DNA of 64,000 nucleotides, from NCBI GenBank assembly GCA_016719615.1, contig JADJYQ010000001.1:284501-348500 (forward strand). Reading direction: 5' to 3'. Every line of letters starts with the position of its first letter. Position 1 is the first letter of the stretch. The stretch comes from Saprospiraceae bacterium. Lineage in GTDB: Bacteria > Bacteroidota > Bacteroidia > Chitinophagales > Saprospiraceae. The notes under the pieces are model-generated. The model ran no database searches and was not told where the DNA came from. It worked only from the letters and a program-made list of their open reading frames with translations. This document shows positions 44,841 through 54,630 of the stretch, piece after piece. The translations under genes and the position numbers were made by a program.

Positions 44841-46505
44841 ATGGAACGCAGTGAATTCTTACAAATTTGGAATCGGAAACAGACCAGTAGACCTCTGGCA
44901 CCCTCCGCAGCTCTGGATCCTTATACAGGCCCGTGGACCCAACGCGAAGCGGCTCATTTATTAAGACGACTATGTTTTGGGGTTAAAAGACCGGAAATTA
45001 ACTTGGCAGTATCCAAAGGATTTACAACTACCTTGAACGATCTCTTAACAGTTGATGCTATTCCATCACCGCCCTTAAATGTTTATGCAGTAAGTCTTAA
45101 TGACGATCCGGATGTACCCTTTGGTCAGACTTTCGTAAATGCACCCATTAATGCTGCCTTACCGCCACAGTATTATCAAGCTAGGATAGATACATTTAAA
45201 GCCTGGTGGGTAGGCAATATGATCCGTCAAAATACCAACATTACTGAAAAATTAACGCTCTTTTGGCATAATCATTTTGCTATTGAATCCCAAACGGTCT
45301 TATTTGCACAAGCAATGCATCAATATTACAAGCTGCTTAGAGATCATTGTTTAGGAAATTTTAAAGACCTGGCCAAACTTGTAACACTAAACCCTGCCAT
45401 GTTGAGATATCTGAATGGTTATTTGAATTCTAAGGCGGCTCCGGATGAAAACTATGCCAGAGAATTGCAGGAATTATTTACAGTTGGTAAAGGTCCTGAT
45501 TCAAAATATACAGAAAACGATGTCAAAGCTGCAGCCAAAATTTTAACCGGTTTTCGCATCAATCCTTTGGTGATGCCTTTATCTTATTATTTTGATTTTA
45601 CCCAACATGATACTTCAACTAAAGTGTTTTCCTCTTTTTATGGAAATAAAATAATTACTGGGAAGTTCTTAGGCCAAGGTGAACAAGAACTAACTGAACT
45701 CATCGATATGTTGTTCGGAAATCGGGAGACTGCCAGGCATATCTGCCGAAAAATTTACCGTTTCTTTGTTTACTATGATATTGATAATTCTGTTGAGAAC
45801 AATGTCATACAACCGCTTGCAGATTTTCTCATTCAACAGAACTTTAATATCAAACCGGTACTTCAAAAATTATTTTCTTCTCAGCATTTTTACGATGTTG
45901 CCAATTTGAATTGTGTCATTAAAAATCCATTGGATTATGCAGTCGGAATGTGTCGGGAATTTTCAGTCCAATTTCCTGAACCAACCAACAACACTACCCT
46001 ACAACAACAATATGTCGCATGGGGCGCGGTGTTTTCATTAGCATCTTATCAAGGATTAAATGTCGGTGAACCTCCAGCTGTAGCCGGATGGCAAGCCTGG
46101 TATCAACAACCACAATTTCATGAAATTTGGATCAACGCCGATTCACTAGCCAATAAGAACAGAATAGCGGAAAATATAACCAGTCCGAATGGGATAGATT
46201 TTCTGGGTATAAAGTTGAAAATTGATCCAACGATATTTACTGCACAATTACCTAACCCGTTTTCTGCTGATCAATTGGTAAGAGATGCAGTAGCAGTATT
46301 GTATAATTACCCAATATCAGATGCATCCTACAATTATTTTAAAAATAATCTGGTCAGTGGTTTCCCCAATGAAACTTATTGGACTGATGCCTGGGACCGC
46401 TTCAACACGAATCCCTCAGATCCGGTTGCACGTAATGCGGTTGAGACAAGACTGAATGCATTATACAGGGAGATCATGTCGCAAGCAGAATACCATTTAT
46501 CATAA
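44841..46505 (+). CDS. DUF1800 domain protein
   Basis: This is a probable exported or periplasmic protein of unknown function. It has AAHLLRRLCFGVKR (near residues 35-48), LFWHNHFAIES (near 145), ENYARELQELFTVG and AAKILTGFR, the classical DUF1800 landmarks. No clear signal peptide is present in the first 30 residues. DUF1800 genes usually precede a DUF1501 gene, as here (53-bp gap), and the pair is thought to act together. Its function is not established. Confidence 0.9.
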   Translation: MERSEFLQIWNRKQTSRPLAPSAALDPYTGPWTQREAAHLLRRLCFGVKRPEINLAVSKGFTTTLNDLLTVDAIPSPPLNVYAVSLNDDPDVPFGQTFVNAPINAALPPQYYQARIDTFKAWWVGNMIRQNTNITEKLTLFWHNHFAIESQTVLFAQAMHQYYKLLRDHCLGNFKDLAKLVTLNPAMLRYLNGYLNSKAAPDENYARELQELFTVGKGPDSKYTENDVKAAAKILTGFRINPLVMPLSYYFDFTQHDTSTKVFSSFYGNKIITGKFLGQGEQELTELIDMLFGNRETARHICRKIYRFFVYYDIDNSVENNVIQPLADFLIQQNFNIKPVLQKLFSSQHFYDVANLNCVIKNPLDYAVGMCREFSVQFPEPTNNTTLQQQYVAWGAVFSLASYQGLNVGEPPAVAGWQAWYQQPQFHEIWINADSLANKNRIAENITSPNGIDFLGIKLKIDPTIFTAQLPNPFSADQLVRDAVAVLYNYPISDASYNYFKNNLVSGFPNETYWTDAWDRFNTNPSDPVARNAVETRLNALYREIMSQAEYHLS

Positions 46506-46558
46506 CAGCGCATCAAAGATGTTTAAGTTACCAATTTTATTATTTTAAAAATTAACAG

Positions 46559-48157
46559 ATGAAACGTCGTCATTTTATACAATCAGCTGCATCCGGAGTC
46601 GTCATACCAACAGTTCTGAATGGCCTACCGGTAAATGCATATTCCAATGCACAATGGCTGCAAGAATTGGTCAATCCCAATGTAGATACCGACCATGTTT
46701 TGGTTCTCATTAATTTAAATGGAGGCAACGATGGACTTAATACTACCATACCTCTCGATCAATACGATAATTATGCAAAAGCACGGCCGACGATTTATTT
46801 GAATTCGAAAGACATCTTAAAATTAAATGGCGTTCCAAATTTGGGCCTACATCCCTCAATGACAGGATTTCAAACCTTGTTTAATGAGGGCAAAATGTCG
46901 ATTATCCAATCTGTAGGATACCCAAATCCAGATTTTTCGCATTTCAGATCAACAGATATCTGGGCAACCGGTTCTAATGCAGATGAGTATCTGGATACTG
47001 GTTGGCTGGGTCGATATTTGAATACTGAATTTCCGGGTTTTCCACTTGGATATCCAAATCCGCAAAATCCAGATCCCCTGGCAGTTCAAGTAGGAAGTAA
47101 TCTGCCTTTGTTGTTTCAGGGACCCAACGCACAAATGGCAATGAATGTATCCAATCCTGATATTTTTGGATTATGGCCGTCGGGCATTAATGATCCGGCG
47201 CCTAACAATAATTATGGTAAAGAACTCAATTTCATCAGAACCATAAGTCGCCAATCCGAATCTTTTGCAGAAGCTTTGCTAGCCGCTTATTTTAAAGGAA
47301 ATAATCTCGCCAACTATCCTACAGGTAATTATCTGGCGGATGCCTTAAAAGTCATCGCCAGAGTCATTAAAGGAGGAATGAAGACGCGATTATATATTGT
47401 TAGTCTGGGTGGTTTTGATACGCATTCAGAACAAGTTGATGCAAGCAACAGAAATAATGGAATGCATGCAAATCTTCTTAAATTATTGAGTGATGCTTCA
47501 TTGGCTTTTCAACGCGACCTGGAAGCCATGAAACTAGACGAACGAGTGTTAGGTATGACCTTTAGTGAATTCGGACGCAGGATCAAAGACAATTTGAGTG
47601 GCACAAACGGTTCAGGGGGAACTGATCATGGAGCTGCAGCACCTATGTTTATTTTTGGAAAAAATGTAATACCGGGTGTTACGGGCAGCAATCCCTTTAT
47701 TCCTGCAACTGTCAATGAATTTGATAATATTCCAATGCAATATGATTTCCGGTCAGTTTATACTTCTGTGTTACAAGATTGGTTCTGCGTAAAAGATCCT
47801 GCACTTTCAGAAATCATGCTTAGGAATTATCAGGCTTTGCCGGTAGTAAAGAAATCAAATTGTATCACTGCAGTAGATGATTTTAACGCAGAGCAAGAAT
47901 TATTAGATTTGCAGATATTGGGAAATCCTCTGTATTCCCGTTCTCAAATTCAACTTAGCAGTATGGAGGGCCATGCTTTGGTCCAGTTGATCGAACCCAT
48001 GGGCACGGTTATCAAAACAATATTCAATGGAAAATTAAATGCAGGTGTTCATACTTTTGATATTGAAAATGAAAATTATCGTCCTGGAAATTATTATGTG
48101 CGGGTTCAGCAAAAATCTGCACAAAAGACCAAACCACTTATAGTGGTGTTGCCTTGA
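46559..48157 (+). CDS. DUF1501 domain protein with Tat-like signal and T9SS-type tail
   Basis: This protein has sulfatase/alkaline-phosphatase-like features: VLINLNGGNDGLNT (near residues 49-62), FDTHSEQ and FGRRIKDN, GTDHGAAAPMFIFG (near 360). The N-terminus MKRRHFIQSAASG is a twin-arginine-type signal. The last ~80 residues, from LQILGNPLYSRSQIQL to GNYYVRVQ, look like a type A T9SS sorting domain, so it may leave the cell after Tat export. It is paired with the DUF1800 gene. The enzyme activity is unknown. Confidence 0.88.
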   Translation: MKRRHFIQSAASGVVIPTVLNGLPVNAYSNAQWLQELVNPNVDTDHVLVLINLNGGNDGLNTTIPLDQYDNYAKARPTIYLNSKDILKLNGVPNLGLHPSMTGFQTLFNEGKMSIIQSVGYPNPDFSHFRSTDIWATGSNADEYLDTGWLGRYLNTEFPGFPLGYPNPQNPDPLAVQVGSNLPLLFQGPNAQMAMNVSNPDIFGLWPSGINDPAPNNNYGKELNFIRTISRQSESFAEALLAAYFKGNNLANYPTGNYLADALKVIARVIKGGMKTRLYIVSLGGFDTHSEQVDASNRNNGMHANLLKLLSDASLAFQRDLEAMKLDERVLGMTFSEFGRRIKDNLSGTNGSGGTDHGAAAPMFIFGKNVIPGVTGSNPFIPATVNEFDNIPMQYDFRSVYTSVLQDWFCVKDPALSEIMLRNYQALPVVKKSNCITAVDDFNAEQELLDLQILGNPLYSRSQIQLSSMEGHALVQLIEPMGTVIKTIFNGKLNAGVHTFDIENENYRPGNYYVRVQQKSAQKTKPLIVVLP

Positions 48158-48241
48158 TTTGATTTTTAAAGTCTGGAGTTTACACGCCCATTTTAAGCAG
48201 ATTTATAATCATGCATGCTGGTTAATTCCGGCAAATCATCA

Positions 48242-48266
48242 GATACTCAGCTGAGTTATCTTTTTA
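48242..48266 (+). terminator. Possible intrinsic terminator after the DUF1501 gene
   Basis: GATACTCAGCTGAGTTATC is a near-perfect palindrome with one bulged base, followed by TTTTT. The stem is short of a proper loop, so confidence is moderate. Confidence 0.4.
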
Positions 48267-48281
48267 TAATACCATCAGAAT

Positions 48282-49850
48282 TTAATCCAGATTCAACACA
48301 AAATCTTTAGGGCAGGTTACAACATATTTCAATTTGAGTTTTTTGTCTTCTTTTGATGAAAGTTTTAAATTCCAACGAAGTTTTCCGGTTTCTGATTCTA
48401 ATGTTGCTGCTGAAATATCTTCAGCTTCTATCTGAATTTCTTTTTGAGTAGAAACGGGAATTTGGTCTTCCAGAATCAATTCAATACTTGTAGACTTATT
48501 ATTTTTAATGCCTAACTCATAGCCCTTGGTAATTTCTTTTTTATCAGAAAGGAATTTGTTTTTGGAGTAATCTTTGATTTTAGTTCTGGTCAGAATCACA
48601 TTTTTGTCACGTCCCAATGATAATCTCAGAAAATCCTGAATGCTTCGGGTATCTATAAATATTTTGCCCTGATAAGTGTTTTCCAGAAATAATTGTGCTT
48701 CTCCATTCATGAGATCTAAGTCTTCCCAATCAGAAATTTCAGCCGTTAGAAATGCATCCGGATCTAGTTTAGGAACTGCAAAATAAATGTATTTAGCGTT
48801 TATACTTGCTTTTCGCACGGTTACATGGAAAGGTTTATTATTTGAAAGTACGGTATAAGGTAAATCAATGTTGTAAGATCTTGTCGTAAGTTGTTCCTGC
48901 ACCTGGGTGAACTGCTCTACACCCTCTGGTGCCTGCATCAGATCGGCAGCTTGATTTTGTGCCATTTCAGGGGCTGATCTTTTTTGTTGATATACAACCG
49001 GAGGGCGATTACTCAGATACCATGGTTGTAATATTGGACGATCACCACTTTCAAGTGGATTAGCGGTAGACAATTGAATCTTTATATTCTTCCAGTCTTC
49101 GCCACTATTTTGATAAACATTGGCCTTATAAGTAATTTCCATGGGCGACTGAATATCCTTTACATGAATGTCGTAGCGCATTTCCCAGCGGGCATCATAA
49201 ACGTAGTAACTCATCGTAAAGTTTTGATTGCCTGCAGATTTACTTAAAAGCTGAAGTACTACTTCACTACTGGGTTGCTGGGAAGTTTGTAAGTCAGCAA
49301 TCTGACGATCTATTTTTTCAATTTCTGATTGCTGCATTTTTTCCTTTTTTTCAAGTTCTGAAATTTTAGGAAGGAGATCAGCTAATTTTAATTTGTGAAA
49401 TTCAATCAACAATTTGAGGTCCTCCAATTTTGCATTGGAATTGGGTACACTTACTACCTGCACTTGATTTTTTAAGAGCAGATTTTTCTCAAATTGTAAA
49501 ATATAAATTTGCTGCTGAATTTTAATAAGTTCTTCTTTGAGTTGCTCTTTCTTTTTGATCATATCATCAGCTGCATTTTTGCGTTCGTTGATATAATTTA
49601 ATTCATGCTTCACTCCTAAAAGCACCACATCTCCTGCCGCACGCAATTGAATACTGTTGGGGTCGAGATTTGTAGCAAGACCTTTAATTCGTATTTCCTG
49701 TTCACCTGCATTGAGTTTTAATTCAAGTGACCGGAATATTTGCGCACCTTGTAAAAACACAGATACTTCTTTGATTTGATTGGTTACTACAGATTGAGCA
49801 TCAAGATTTAACATGTTCAAAAGAATAAAAGGGACAAATAATTTTTTCAT
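48282..49850 (-). CDS. DUF4139/MuiA-family protein
   Basis: This is an exported protein of unknown function with a signal peptide (residues 1-19, ending NLDAQ). It has an N-terminal DUF4140-like domain (VSVFLQGAQIFRSLEL), a central coiled coil (about residues 75-195), and a C-terminal DUF4139 domain with YVYDARWEMRYDIHV and YQNSGEDWKNIKIQLSTANP. Its 522 residues fit the mucoidy-inhibitor-A-like group. It stands alone on the minus strand. Confidence 0.88.
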   Translation of the reverse strand: MKKLFVPFILLNMLNLDAQSVVTNQIKEVSVFLQGAQIFRSLELKLNAGEQEIRIKGLATNLDPNSIQLRAAGDVVLLGVKHELNYINERKNAADDMIKKKEQLKEELIKIQQQIYILQFEKNLLLKNQVQVVSVPNSNAKLEDLKLLIEFHKLKLADLLPKISELEKKEKMQQSEIEKIDRQIADLQTSQQPSSEVVLQLLSKSAGNQNFTMSYYVYDARWEMRYDIHVKDIQSPMEITYKANVYQNSGEDWKNIKIQLSTANPLESGDRPILQPWYLSNRPPVVYQQKRSAPEMAQNQAADLMQAPEGVEQFTQVQEQLTTRSYNIDLPYTVLSNNKPFHVTVRKASINAKYIYFAVPKLDPDAFLTAEISDWEDLDLMNGEAQLFLENTYQGKIFIDTRSIQDFLRLSLGRDKNVILTRTKIKDYSKNKFLSDKKEITKGYELGIKNNKSTSIELILEDQIPVSTQKEIQIEAEDISAATLESETGKLRWNLKLSSKEDKKLKLKYVVTCPKDFVLNLD

Positions 49851-50012
49851 GGATTTCCAATTTGATTCTTAACGAAAATTCAGTTATAAAATTCCAAACT
49901 TGAGTTTTTTTAGCAAGAAAATAACAATTGAATCACTTCCCGGCTTGTTTGCAGCTTGTTATCATCATTATACCCGGTTTGTTTTCTTCAAGATAAACAA
50001 AACATAGTTTTT

Positions 50013-50915
50013 CTATAACAGTGCAGCTCCAACAACCCCGGCACTATCTCCCAATTTGGGTTTTACAAAAAGTGTTTTCAGTTCGTAATTAAAAACATAG
50101 GGTTTGATTTCTTCTTTTCCTCTGGTGTAGAGTATTTCTAAATTTCCCAATCCTCCACCCAAGACGACAATATCGGGATCTATGATATTAATAACAGTAG
50201 CCATCGCCTTTCCAAAATAATGGATCAATCTTTCGATCGTTTCAACTGCATTTTTTTCCCCTAACAGAAAGCGTTTATATATTTCTGCCATAGGAACAGA
50301 CGTATCAGAAATTTTTCGATAATATTTCTCACAAGCCGGTCCGGATATAAAAGTTTCAACACATCCCTTTTTACCGCAATAACAGGAATCTCCGGAGGGA
50401 TCGAGAATATTATGTCCCCACTCGCCACCAATTCCATGTTTACCATGTATGACTTTTCCCCGCACAACAATTCCCGACCCGACACCAGTGCCCATAATGA
50501 CTCCAAATACCACTTCCGGATCTTTGATGTAATCTGGAACGGCGCCATGATGATTTTCTGCCATGGCAAAACAATTGGCATCATTGGCCATCCGCACTTC
50601 GTAACCTAAAATTTTTTCGAGGTCTTTTTGCATGGGTCTGCCGATTAAGCCCAGGGTATTGCTGTTTTTGATCAATTGGGTGTCTTTATCGATAATGCCC
50701 GGCGTCCCTATCCCAATGTGCTTGGGTATGAAGGAATATTTATCAGTAAGGGAATGAAGTATTTTTTGAATTTGCAAAAGGATATGATCATATCCCTTAT
50801 CCGCTTCAGTTGGAAGGCGCAATCTTTCAAGGATTTGAAGAGGGCCATTCACGTCGATCAGGGCTGCTTCGATCTTTGTGCCACCGAGATCTATTCCTAT
50901 TAAATATGGACTCAT
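50013..50915 (-). CDS. ROK family sugar kinase
   Basis: This is a predicted glucokinase-like kinase. It has the ATP-binding segment IGIDLGGTKIEAALID at residues 5-20, GIGTPGIID, the sugar-binding EWGHN (near 153) and the zinc site CYCGKKGC (near 167). I chose ATG 50915 because the preceding 21 residues of the longer frame have no family match and overlap the upstream gene. It starts 8 nt after the lipid kinase gene. Glucose is the likely substrate but is not proven. Confidence 0.9.
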   Translation of the reverse strand: MSPYLIGIDLGGTKIEAALIDVNGPLQILERLRLPTEADKGYDHILLQIQKILHSLTDKYSFIPKHIGIGTPGIIDKDTQLIKNSNTLGLIGRPMQKDLEKILGYEVRMANDANCFAMAENHHGAVPDYIKDPEVVFGVIMGTGVGSGIVVRGKVIHGKHGIGGEWGHNILDPSGDSCYCGKKGCVETFISGPACEKYYRKISDTSVPMAEIYKRFLLGEKNAVETIERLIHYFGKAMATVINIIDPDIVVLGGGLGNLEILYTRGKEEIKPYVFNYELKTLFVKPKLGDSAGVVGAALL

Positions 50916-50923
50916 GTCGAAAG

Positions 50924-51790
50924 TTAAGCAATAATTTGAATGGCTGAAGGGATCATTTTTACTTGTAATTGAGAACATTGGCCCTGATAATCACCATCAA
51001 TGTGGTAGTAAAGCTCTTCCTCGAACTGTACTTCCAGTGCTTCAGCTCTTCTGTATTGGCTCAATTTGGAGTTGAGAATATTTTTACTAAAAACCATAAA
51101 AATCATATACGGAGCTTGCCACATTTTTGGCTTTTTCAAAATCAGGATATCCATAATACCATCATTGACAGAAGCCAATGGTGAGATGACTGCATTGTTG
51201 CCTAACTGCGAAGAATTGGCAATTTCAAGAGCCCAAACATCCTGAAAGCTTTCGCCATTTATGTTCACAGAAAAAGTGCTGCTTTGTTGATGTAAAGTAA
51301 AGGCGAGTTTAAAATAATTCCAAAAACCTCTATTGCCGTCTCTTCCAAAATATCGCGTCACCATTGCGCTGAATCCGACTCCGCAGGTATTGCAACAATA
51401 TTTATCATTAACATTTAATACATCCAGGGAGTGAATATCGCCACGTGCTAGCTTTTGCAAAGCCTTTGAAGCTTGCATGGGTATTTTTAGGTGTCTAGCA
51501 AGTCCGTTACCGGAACCCGTAGGCACTATTCCCATTGCACAGCCGATGTGCATTAGAGCAGGAATCAATTCGCTCACAGTACCATCGCCCCCAACAGCAA
51601 CCACGCATAGATCCGGTCGCTTTTCGTAATTAGCTAAAATGCTATGACTATGACCAGCATAGCGAGTATATAAAATTTCGAAAGATTGGGGTTCAAAAAA
51701 CCTGGATATGAGTTTTTCCCAATCGCGCAATCGTTGACTTCCGGAATTGGGATTGATGATAAAAACAAAATGCTTAGGTACATTCTTCAT
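50924..51790 (-). CDS. YegS/DgkB-type lipid kinase
   Basis: This diacylglycerol-kinase-like protein has the catalytic domain start FVFIINPNSGS (residues 8-18), GGDGTVSE (67-74) and PTGSGNGLARHL (near 96-107). A beta-rich C-terminal domain follows, with DGDYQ. I prefer ATG 51790 over an upstream ATG at 51826 since the family begins a few residues before the FIINP strand. The substrate could be diacylglycerol, a sphingoid base or phosphatidylglycerol. It is probably an operon with the ROK kinase. Confidence 0.9.
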   Translation of the reverse strand: MKNVPKHFVFIINPNSGSQRLRDWEKLISRFFEPQSFEILYTRYAGHSHSILANYEKRPDLCVVAVGGDGTVSELIPALMHIGCAMGIVPTGSGNGLARHLKIPMQASKALQKLARGDIHSLDVLNVNDKYCCNTCGVGFSAMVTRYFGRDGNRGFWNYFKLAFTLHQQSSTFSVNINGESFQDVWALEIANSSQLGNNAVISPLASVNDGIMDILILKKPKMWQAPYMIFMVFSKNILNSKLSQYRRAEALEVQFEEELYYHIDGDYQGQCSQLQVKMIPSAIQIIA

Positions 51791-51974
51791 GGGAGGCTCA
51801 AAAATAATGGAAATTGAAAGAAGCAAGGGCTCATTCGGGTAAATGAATGCTAACTAATTGGATTTATTATAGTTATATCGATGAATGTAGGGCCGTTTGG
51901 CGATCATTTGTTGCGATTGGTCGTTTATTCGGTATAATTTAGAACTATGTATAGCATAGTACTTGTTTATGCAG

Positions 51975-51983
51975 TATATTTGC
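51975..51983 (+). promoter_or_regulatory. -7 element (TATATTTGC) immediately before padR
   Basis: This is a full match to TAnnTTTGC, ending only 3 nt before the ATG at 51987. If the spacing to the start point is normal, the transcript would be leaderless or nearly so. Confidence 0.55.
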
Positions 51984-51986
51984 ACC

Positions 51987-52331
51987 ATGATGAAAACAGA
52001 CAATGCCATAGCCCAAATGAAAAAAGGAGTCTTAGAGATGTGCATACTGAGCATAATCAATCAGGAGGCAGCTTATCCTTCAGACATCATCCAAAAACTA
52101 AGAGCTTCAGAGCTGATTGTTGTAGAAGGAACCTTGTATCCGATCCTCAGCAGGCTGAAGAACAGCTCTTATTTGGAATACCATTGGAAGGAGTCTCAAG
52201 CTGGTCCGCCGAGGAAATATTTTACGGTCACCGAATCCGGGAAACAAGCTTTAATGGTCATGCTTGAAAGCTGGGATCATTTTGTAAATTGTGTCAATCA
52301 ATCCATTCAAAACAAATCAGAAAATGAATAA
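51987..52331 (+). CDS. PadR-family transcriptional regulator
   Basis: This is a small winged-helix regulator. It has MKKGVLEMCILSII, GTLYPILSRLKNSSYLEYHW and GPPRKYFTVTESGKQAL, all typical of PadR. I chose ATG 51987 because the longer frame needs TTG 51963 and its first residues overlap a promoter element. The stop overlaps the PspC gene start by 8 nt, so it probably controls its own operon with that envelope protein, as in other Bacteroidota. Confidence 0.88.
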   Translation: MMKTDNAIAQMKKGVLEMCILSIINQEAAYPSDIIQKLRASELIVVEGTLYPILSRLKNSSYLEYHWKESQAGPPRKYFTVTESGKQALMVMLESWDHFVNCVNQSIQNKSENE

Positions 52332-52971
52332 AATTCAATACATCAATGTCGGTGGGTATCCTTTTTCGATCAATGAGGATGCATTTCATAAACTGGACAC
52401 TTATTTGTCTAAGTTGGATAGACATTTTGTGGCATCAGAGGGCCACAAAGAAATCATGCAGGACATAGAATCTCGCATAGCAGAATTACTGCTGGAAGAT
52501 TTAGGCTCACAAAAGATACTCTCCCTTGAACATGTTGAAAAAATGATTGGAATTATGGGTACCGTGGAAAACCTGGTCGATTCAACAGCTTCAAATGAAG
52601 AGATCCCTGGCGATTCGTGGAATTATTATACTGGTAAAAGGTTATTCAAAGATCCTTATGATAAAAAGATTGCTGGGGTGTGTTCGGGAATCGCGCATTA
52701 CTTTGGAATTGAAGATCCAACCTGGGTACGGGTAGCATTTGTATTCTTTGGTTTTTGGGGATTTGGAATCATTTTATATCTGATCATGATGTTTGTTTTG
52801 CCTTCGGCAATAAGTCCCTCAGACAGGCTTTCCATGAAAGGAAAACCAATCAACATTCAAAATATTGCCGACAAAGTGGAGGAGGAATTTGACGACATCA
52901 CCAATCGATTTGATGACTGGCGCGAAAAATGGAGAAATAAGAAAAATAAAAAATGGCATAAGCGGTATTAG
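52324..52971 (+). CDS. PspC domain membrane protein
   Basis: This is a probable envelope-stress protein. The first ~100 residues (YPFSINEDAFHKLDTYL, EIMQDIESRIAELLLE) form a cytoplasmic domain seen with PspC in this phylum. KRLFKDPYDKKIAGVCSGIAHYFG starts the PspC domain (near 105-170), with one or two transmembrane helices. The tail is basic and helical (EKWRNKKNKKWHKRY). The ATG at 52324 overlaps the padR stop by 8 nt. A terminator follows. Confidence 0.9.
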   Translation: MNKIQYINVGGYPFSINEDAFHKLDTYLSKLDRHFVASEGHKEIMQDIESRIAELLLEDLGSQKILSLEHVEKMIGIMGTVENLVDSTASNEEIPGDSWNYYTGKRLFKDPYDKKIAGVCSGIAHYFGIEDPTWVRVAFVFFGFWGFGIILYLIMMFVLPSAISPSDRLSMKGKPINIQNIADKVEEEFDDITNRFDDWREKWRNKKNKKWHKRY

Positions 52972-52997
52972 AAGATCCTTTATTCGTTTGATCATAG

Positions 52998-53033
52998 CGC
53001 ACTGTGGAAGATTAACTGCAGTGCGTTTTTTTT
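52998..53033 (+). terminator. Intrinsic terminator after padR-pspC
   Basis: A 7-bp stem (CGCACTG / CAGTGCG), extendable by G-T pairs, with a 14-nt loop is followed by a run of eight T. It lies 27 nt after the pspC stop. Confidence 0.8.
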
Positions 53034-53074
53034 AAGAAAGTAACTGTCTACCCTGAAAATTTTAACATCCTGAA

Positions 53075-54526
53075 TTATTCTTTATAGATTTTTCCGGTAT
53101 GTATTTTCTTTTGATCAGTAATAGTGTAGAAATAAATGCCGCGAACCAGGTCATCGGGTAAAATAAAAGCATTACTTGTTTGTGTTTTGTTGATCAGCTC
53201 CACACCATCAGCGCTCAACAATTTGAAATGAATGTTGGATGGCTCAGGGTAATTTCTAATATACAACACATCTTGAGCCGGATTTGGATATACCCATATT
53301 TCGGAAGCGGTGGAATTGTTTGTACCAACAGTTTGAACATCAGAATAAAAATACGTTTCGAATGCATCATTCACCGGATTTCCGGCATTGTAACCAAAAT
53401 AATTTGTTCTCAGTAACATATGGTTGAATTCCCGCTGTCGGCCTTCATCTTCGGGATTGGGGATTAAAATATCTTGGAAGCTGAACAAATTATCATATTC
53501 ATTTTCCCATTTAAAAAACAATTCCCACCTATTCAAGGTTTCATTCCATAGGGAGTTGACATTCCTGACCGGATTGTTGTTGGGGTCATATGTAATTTCA
53601 GTTTTGGAATTAGGAATCCATGAAGTTCCATCATAAACATGTTGTTGAAATAATATCAGTTTGCCACTGGCATCGTATAGGTCACTGAATTTGTTGGAAT
53701 AAATCCAATCCGCTGAAACATCATCCCAGTTGGAAGATATGAATTCAAATTGTTTTCCATTTGGATGATATGTCCATTCTTCGCGGGTTTCAAAAAAATA
53801 ATTATTAAACTGTTGATTCCATCGGGAATAGGTCGTTGTAATTATTTGCGATTTTGCATTATACTCATTTTCAGTTAAAATTTCTTTGGCCCATTTTTTT
53901 TTGATGGCATCCCATAAAAAATATTCACCCGTTTTAATATTGAATTTATTGTCGTAAAGAAAAGTATCTTTTGATAAGGCCTCCCACATTTTTTGAACTG
54001 AATTCCATTCGTAATAAAGGATTCGATTGATATATCCGTCTTGGGAATAGTGGTAGTCGATTTGAGACTCATTTACCCAATTATTTTGTTCTGCAAATTG
54101 AAACAGATGTTGAACAATTTTCCCATTCAAATCGTACATAATATCAATTCTGGTTTGTGGAAGCCAGCTTTGAGTAAAACCACTCCATGTATAATCTGTT
54201 TGACTTGTCAATTTCGCGTTTGGTTGTATTGATTGATATGTGTAGCTCGACTTGTGTTTGAGGTCAGGAAGGATTTTTTCTTCTGAGATCAGACTATCCA
54301 ATCTTTTTTTAAAGCTTATGGATGGGTGGACCGGTTGAGCTGAAAAATCAGGAAAGTTATTTCGAAGGTATCCCAATACTTTCTGAGCTCTTTGTTCATA
54401 CCTCAACCCTGAGTTCATTTTTTCATAGGGAGAACTTTTAAATTTCTTACCGTTTTGACCATAAATCAGATGGCTTAGGAAAAGCATGAGGTACACAAGA
54501 AGAATTTTACTTTTCATATGATACAT
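53075..54526 (-). CDS. Secreted T9SS type A protein with YD-like repeats
   Basis: This is an exported protein of unknown function. The signal peptide is MKSKILLVYLMLFLSHLIYG if translation starts at Met4 (54517). The middle holds about seven repeats with the pattern W..(Y/F)...Y(D/N)..G(K/Q), such as DIMYDLNGKIVQHLFQF and TYHPNGKQFEFISS, as in Bacteroidota surface proteins. The last ~75 residues, from IWVYPNPAQDVLYIRN to GIYFYTITDQ, are a type A T9SS sorting domain. Confidence 0.85.
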   Translation of the reverse strand: MYHMKSKILLVYLMLFLSHLIYGQNGKKFKSSPYEKMNSGLRYEQRAQKVLGYLRNNFPDFSAQPVHPSISFKKRLDSLISEEKILPDLKHKSSYTYQSIQPNAKLTSQTDYTWSGFTQSWLPQTRIDIMYDLNGKIVQHLFQFAEQNNWVNESQIDYHYSQDGYINRILYYEWNSVQKMWEALSKDTFLYDNKFNIKTGEYFLWDAIKKKWAKEILTENEYNAKSQIITTTYSRWNQQFNNYFFETREEWTYHPNGKQFEFISSNWDDVSADWIYSNKFSDLYDASGKLILFQQHVYDGTSWIPNSKTEITYDPNNNPVRNVNSLWNETLNRWELFFKWENEYDNLFSFQDILIPNPEDEGRQREFNHMLLRTNYFGYNAGNPVNDAFETYFYSDVQTVGTNNSTASEIWVYPNPAQDVLYIRNYPEPSNIHFKLLSADGVELINKTQTSNAFILPDDLVRGIYFYTITDQKKIHTGKIYKE

Positions 54527-54616
54527 ATTGTGTTCCTAAAGATAATCATCTCATTTTAGATGGTTAATGAATGCTCAATACTTTTTTAGAAATTCTTTTC
54601 AAGATTAATAACAGAG

Positions 54617-54625
54617 TATCTTCGC
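54617..54625 (+). promoter_or_regulatory. Candidate -7 element (TATCTTCGC) before the ALDH gene
   Basis: This matches TAnnTTTGC with one mismatch and ends 5 nt before ATG 54631. It supports that ATG over the longer frame from 54571. Confidence 0.35.
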
Positions 54626-54630
54626 ATCCA

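Noticed and set aside
54571..54630. Extra 20 residues at the aldehyde dehydrogenase start
   Set aside because: The family starts near INNFING, and a -7 element lies inside this stretch.
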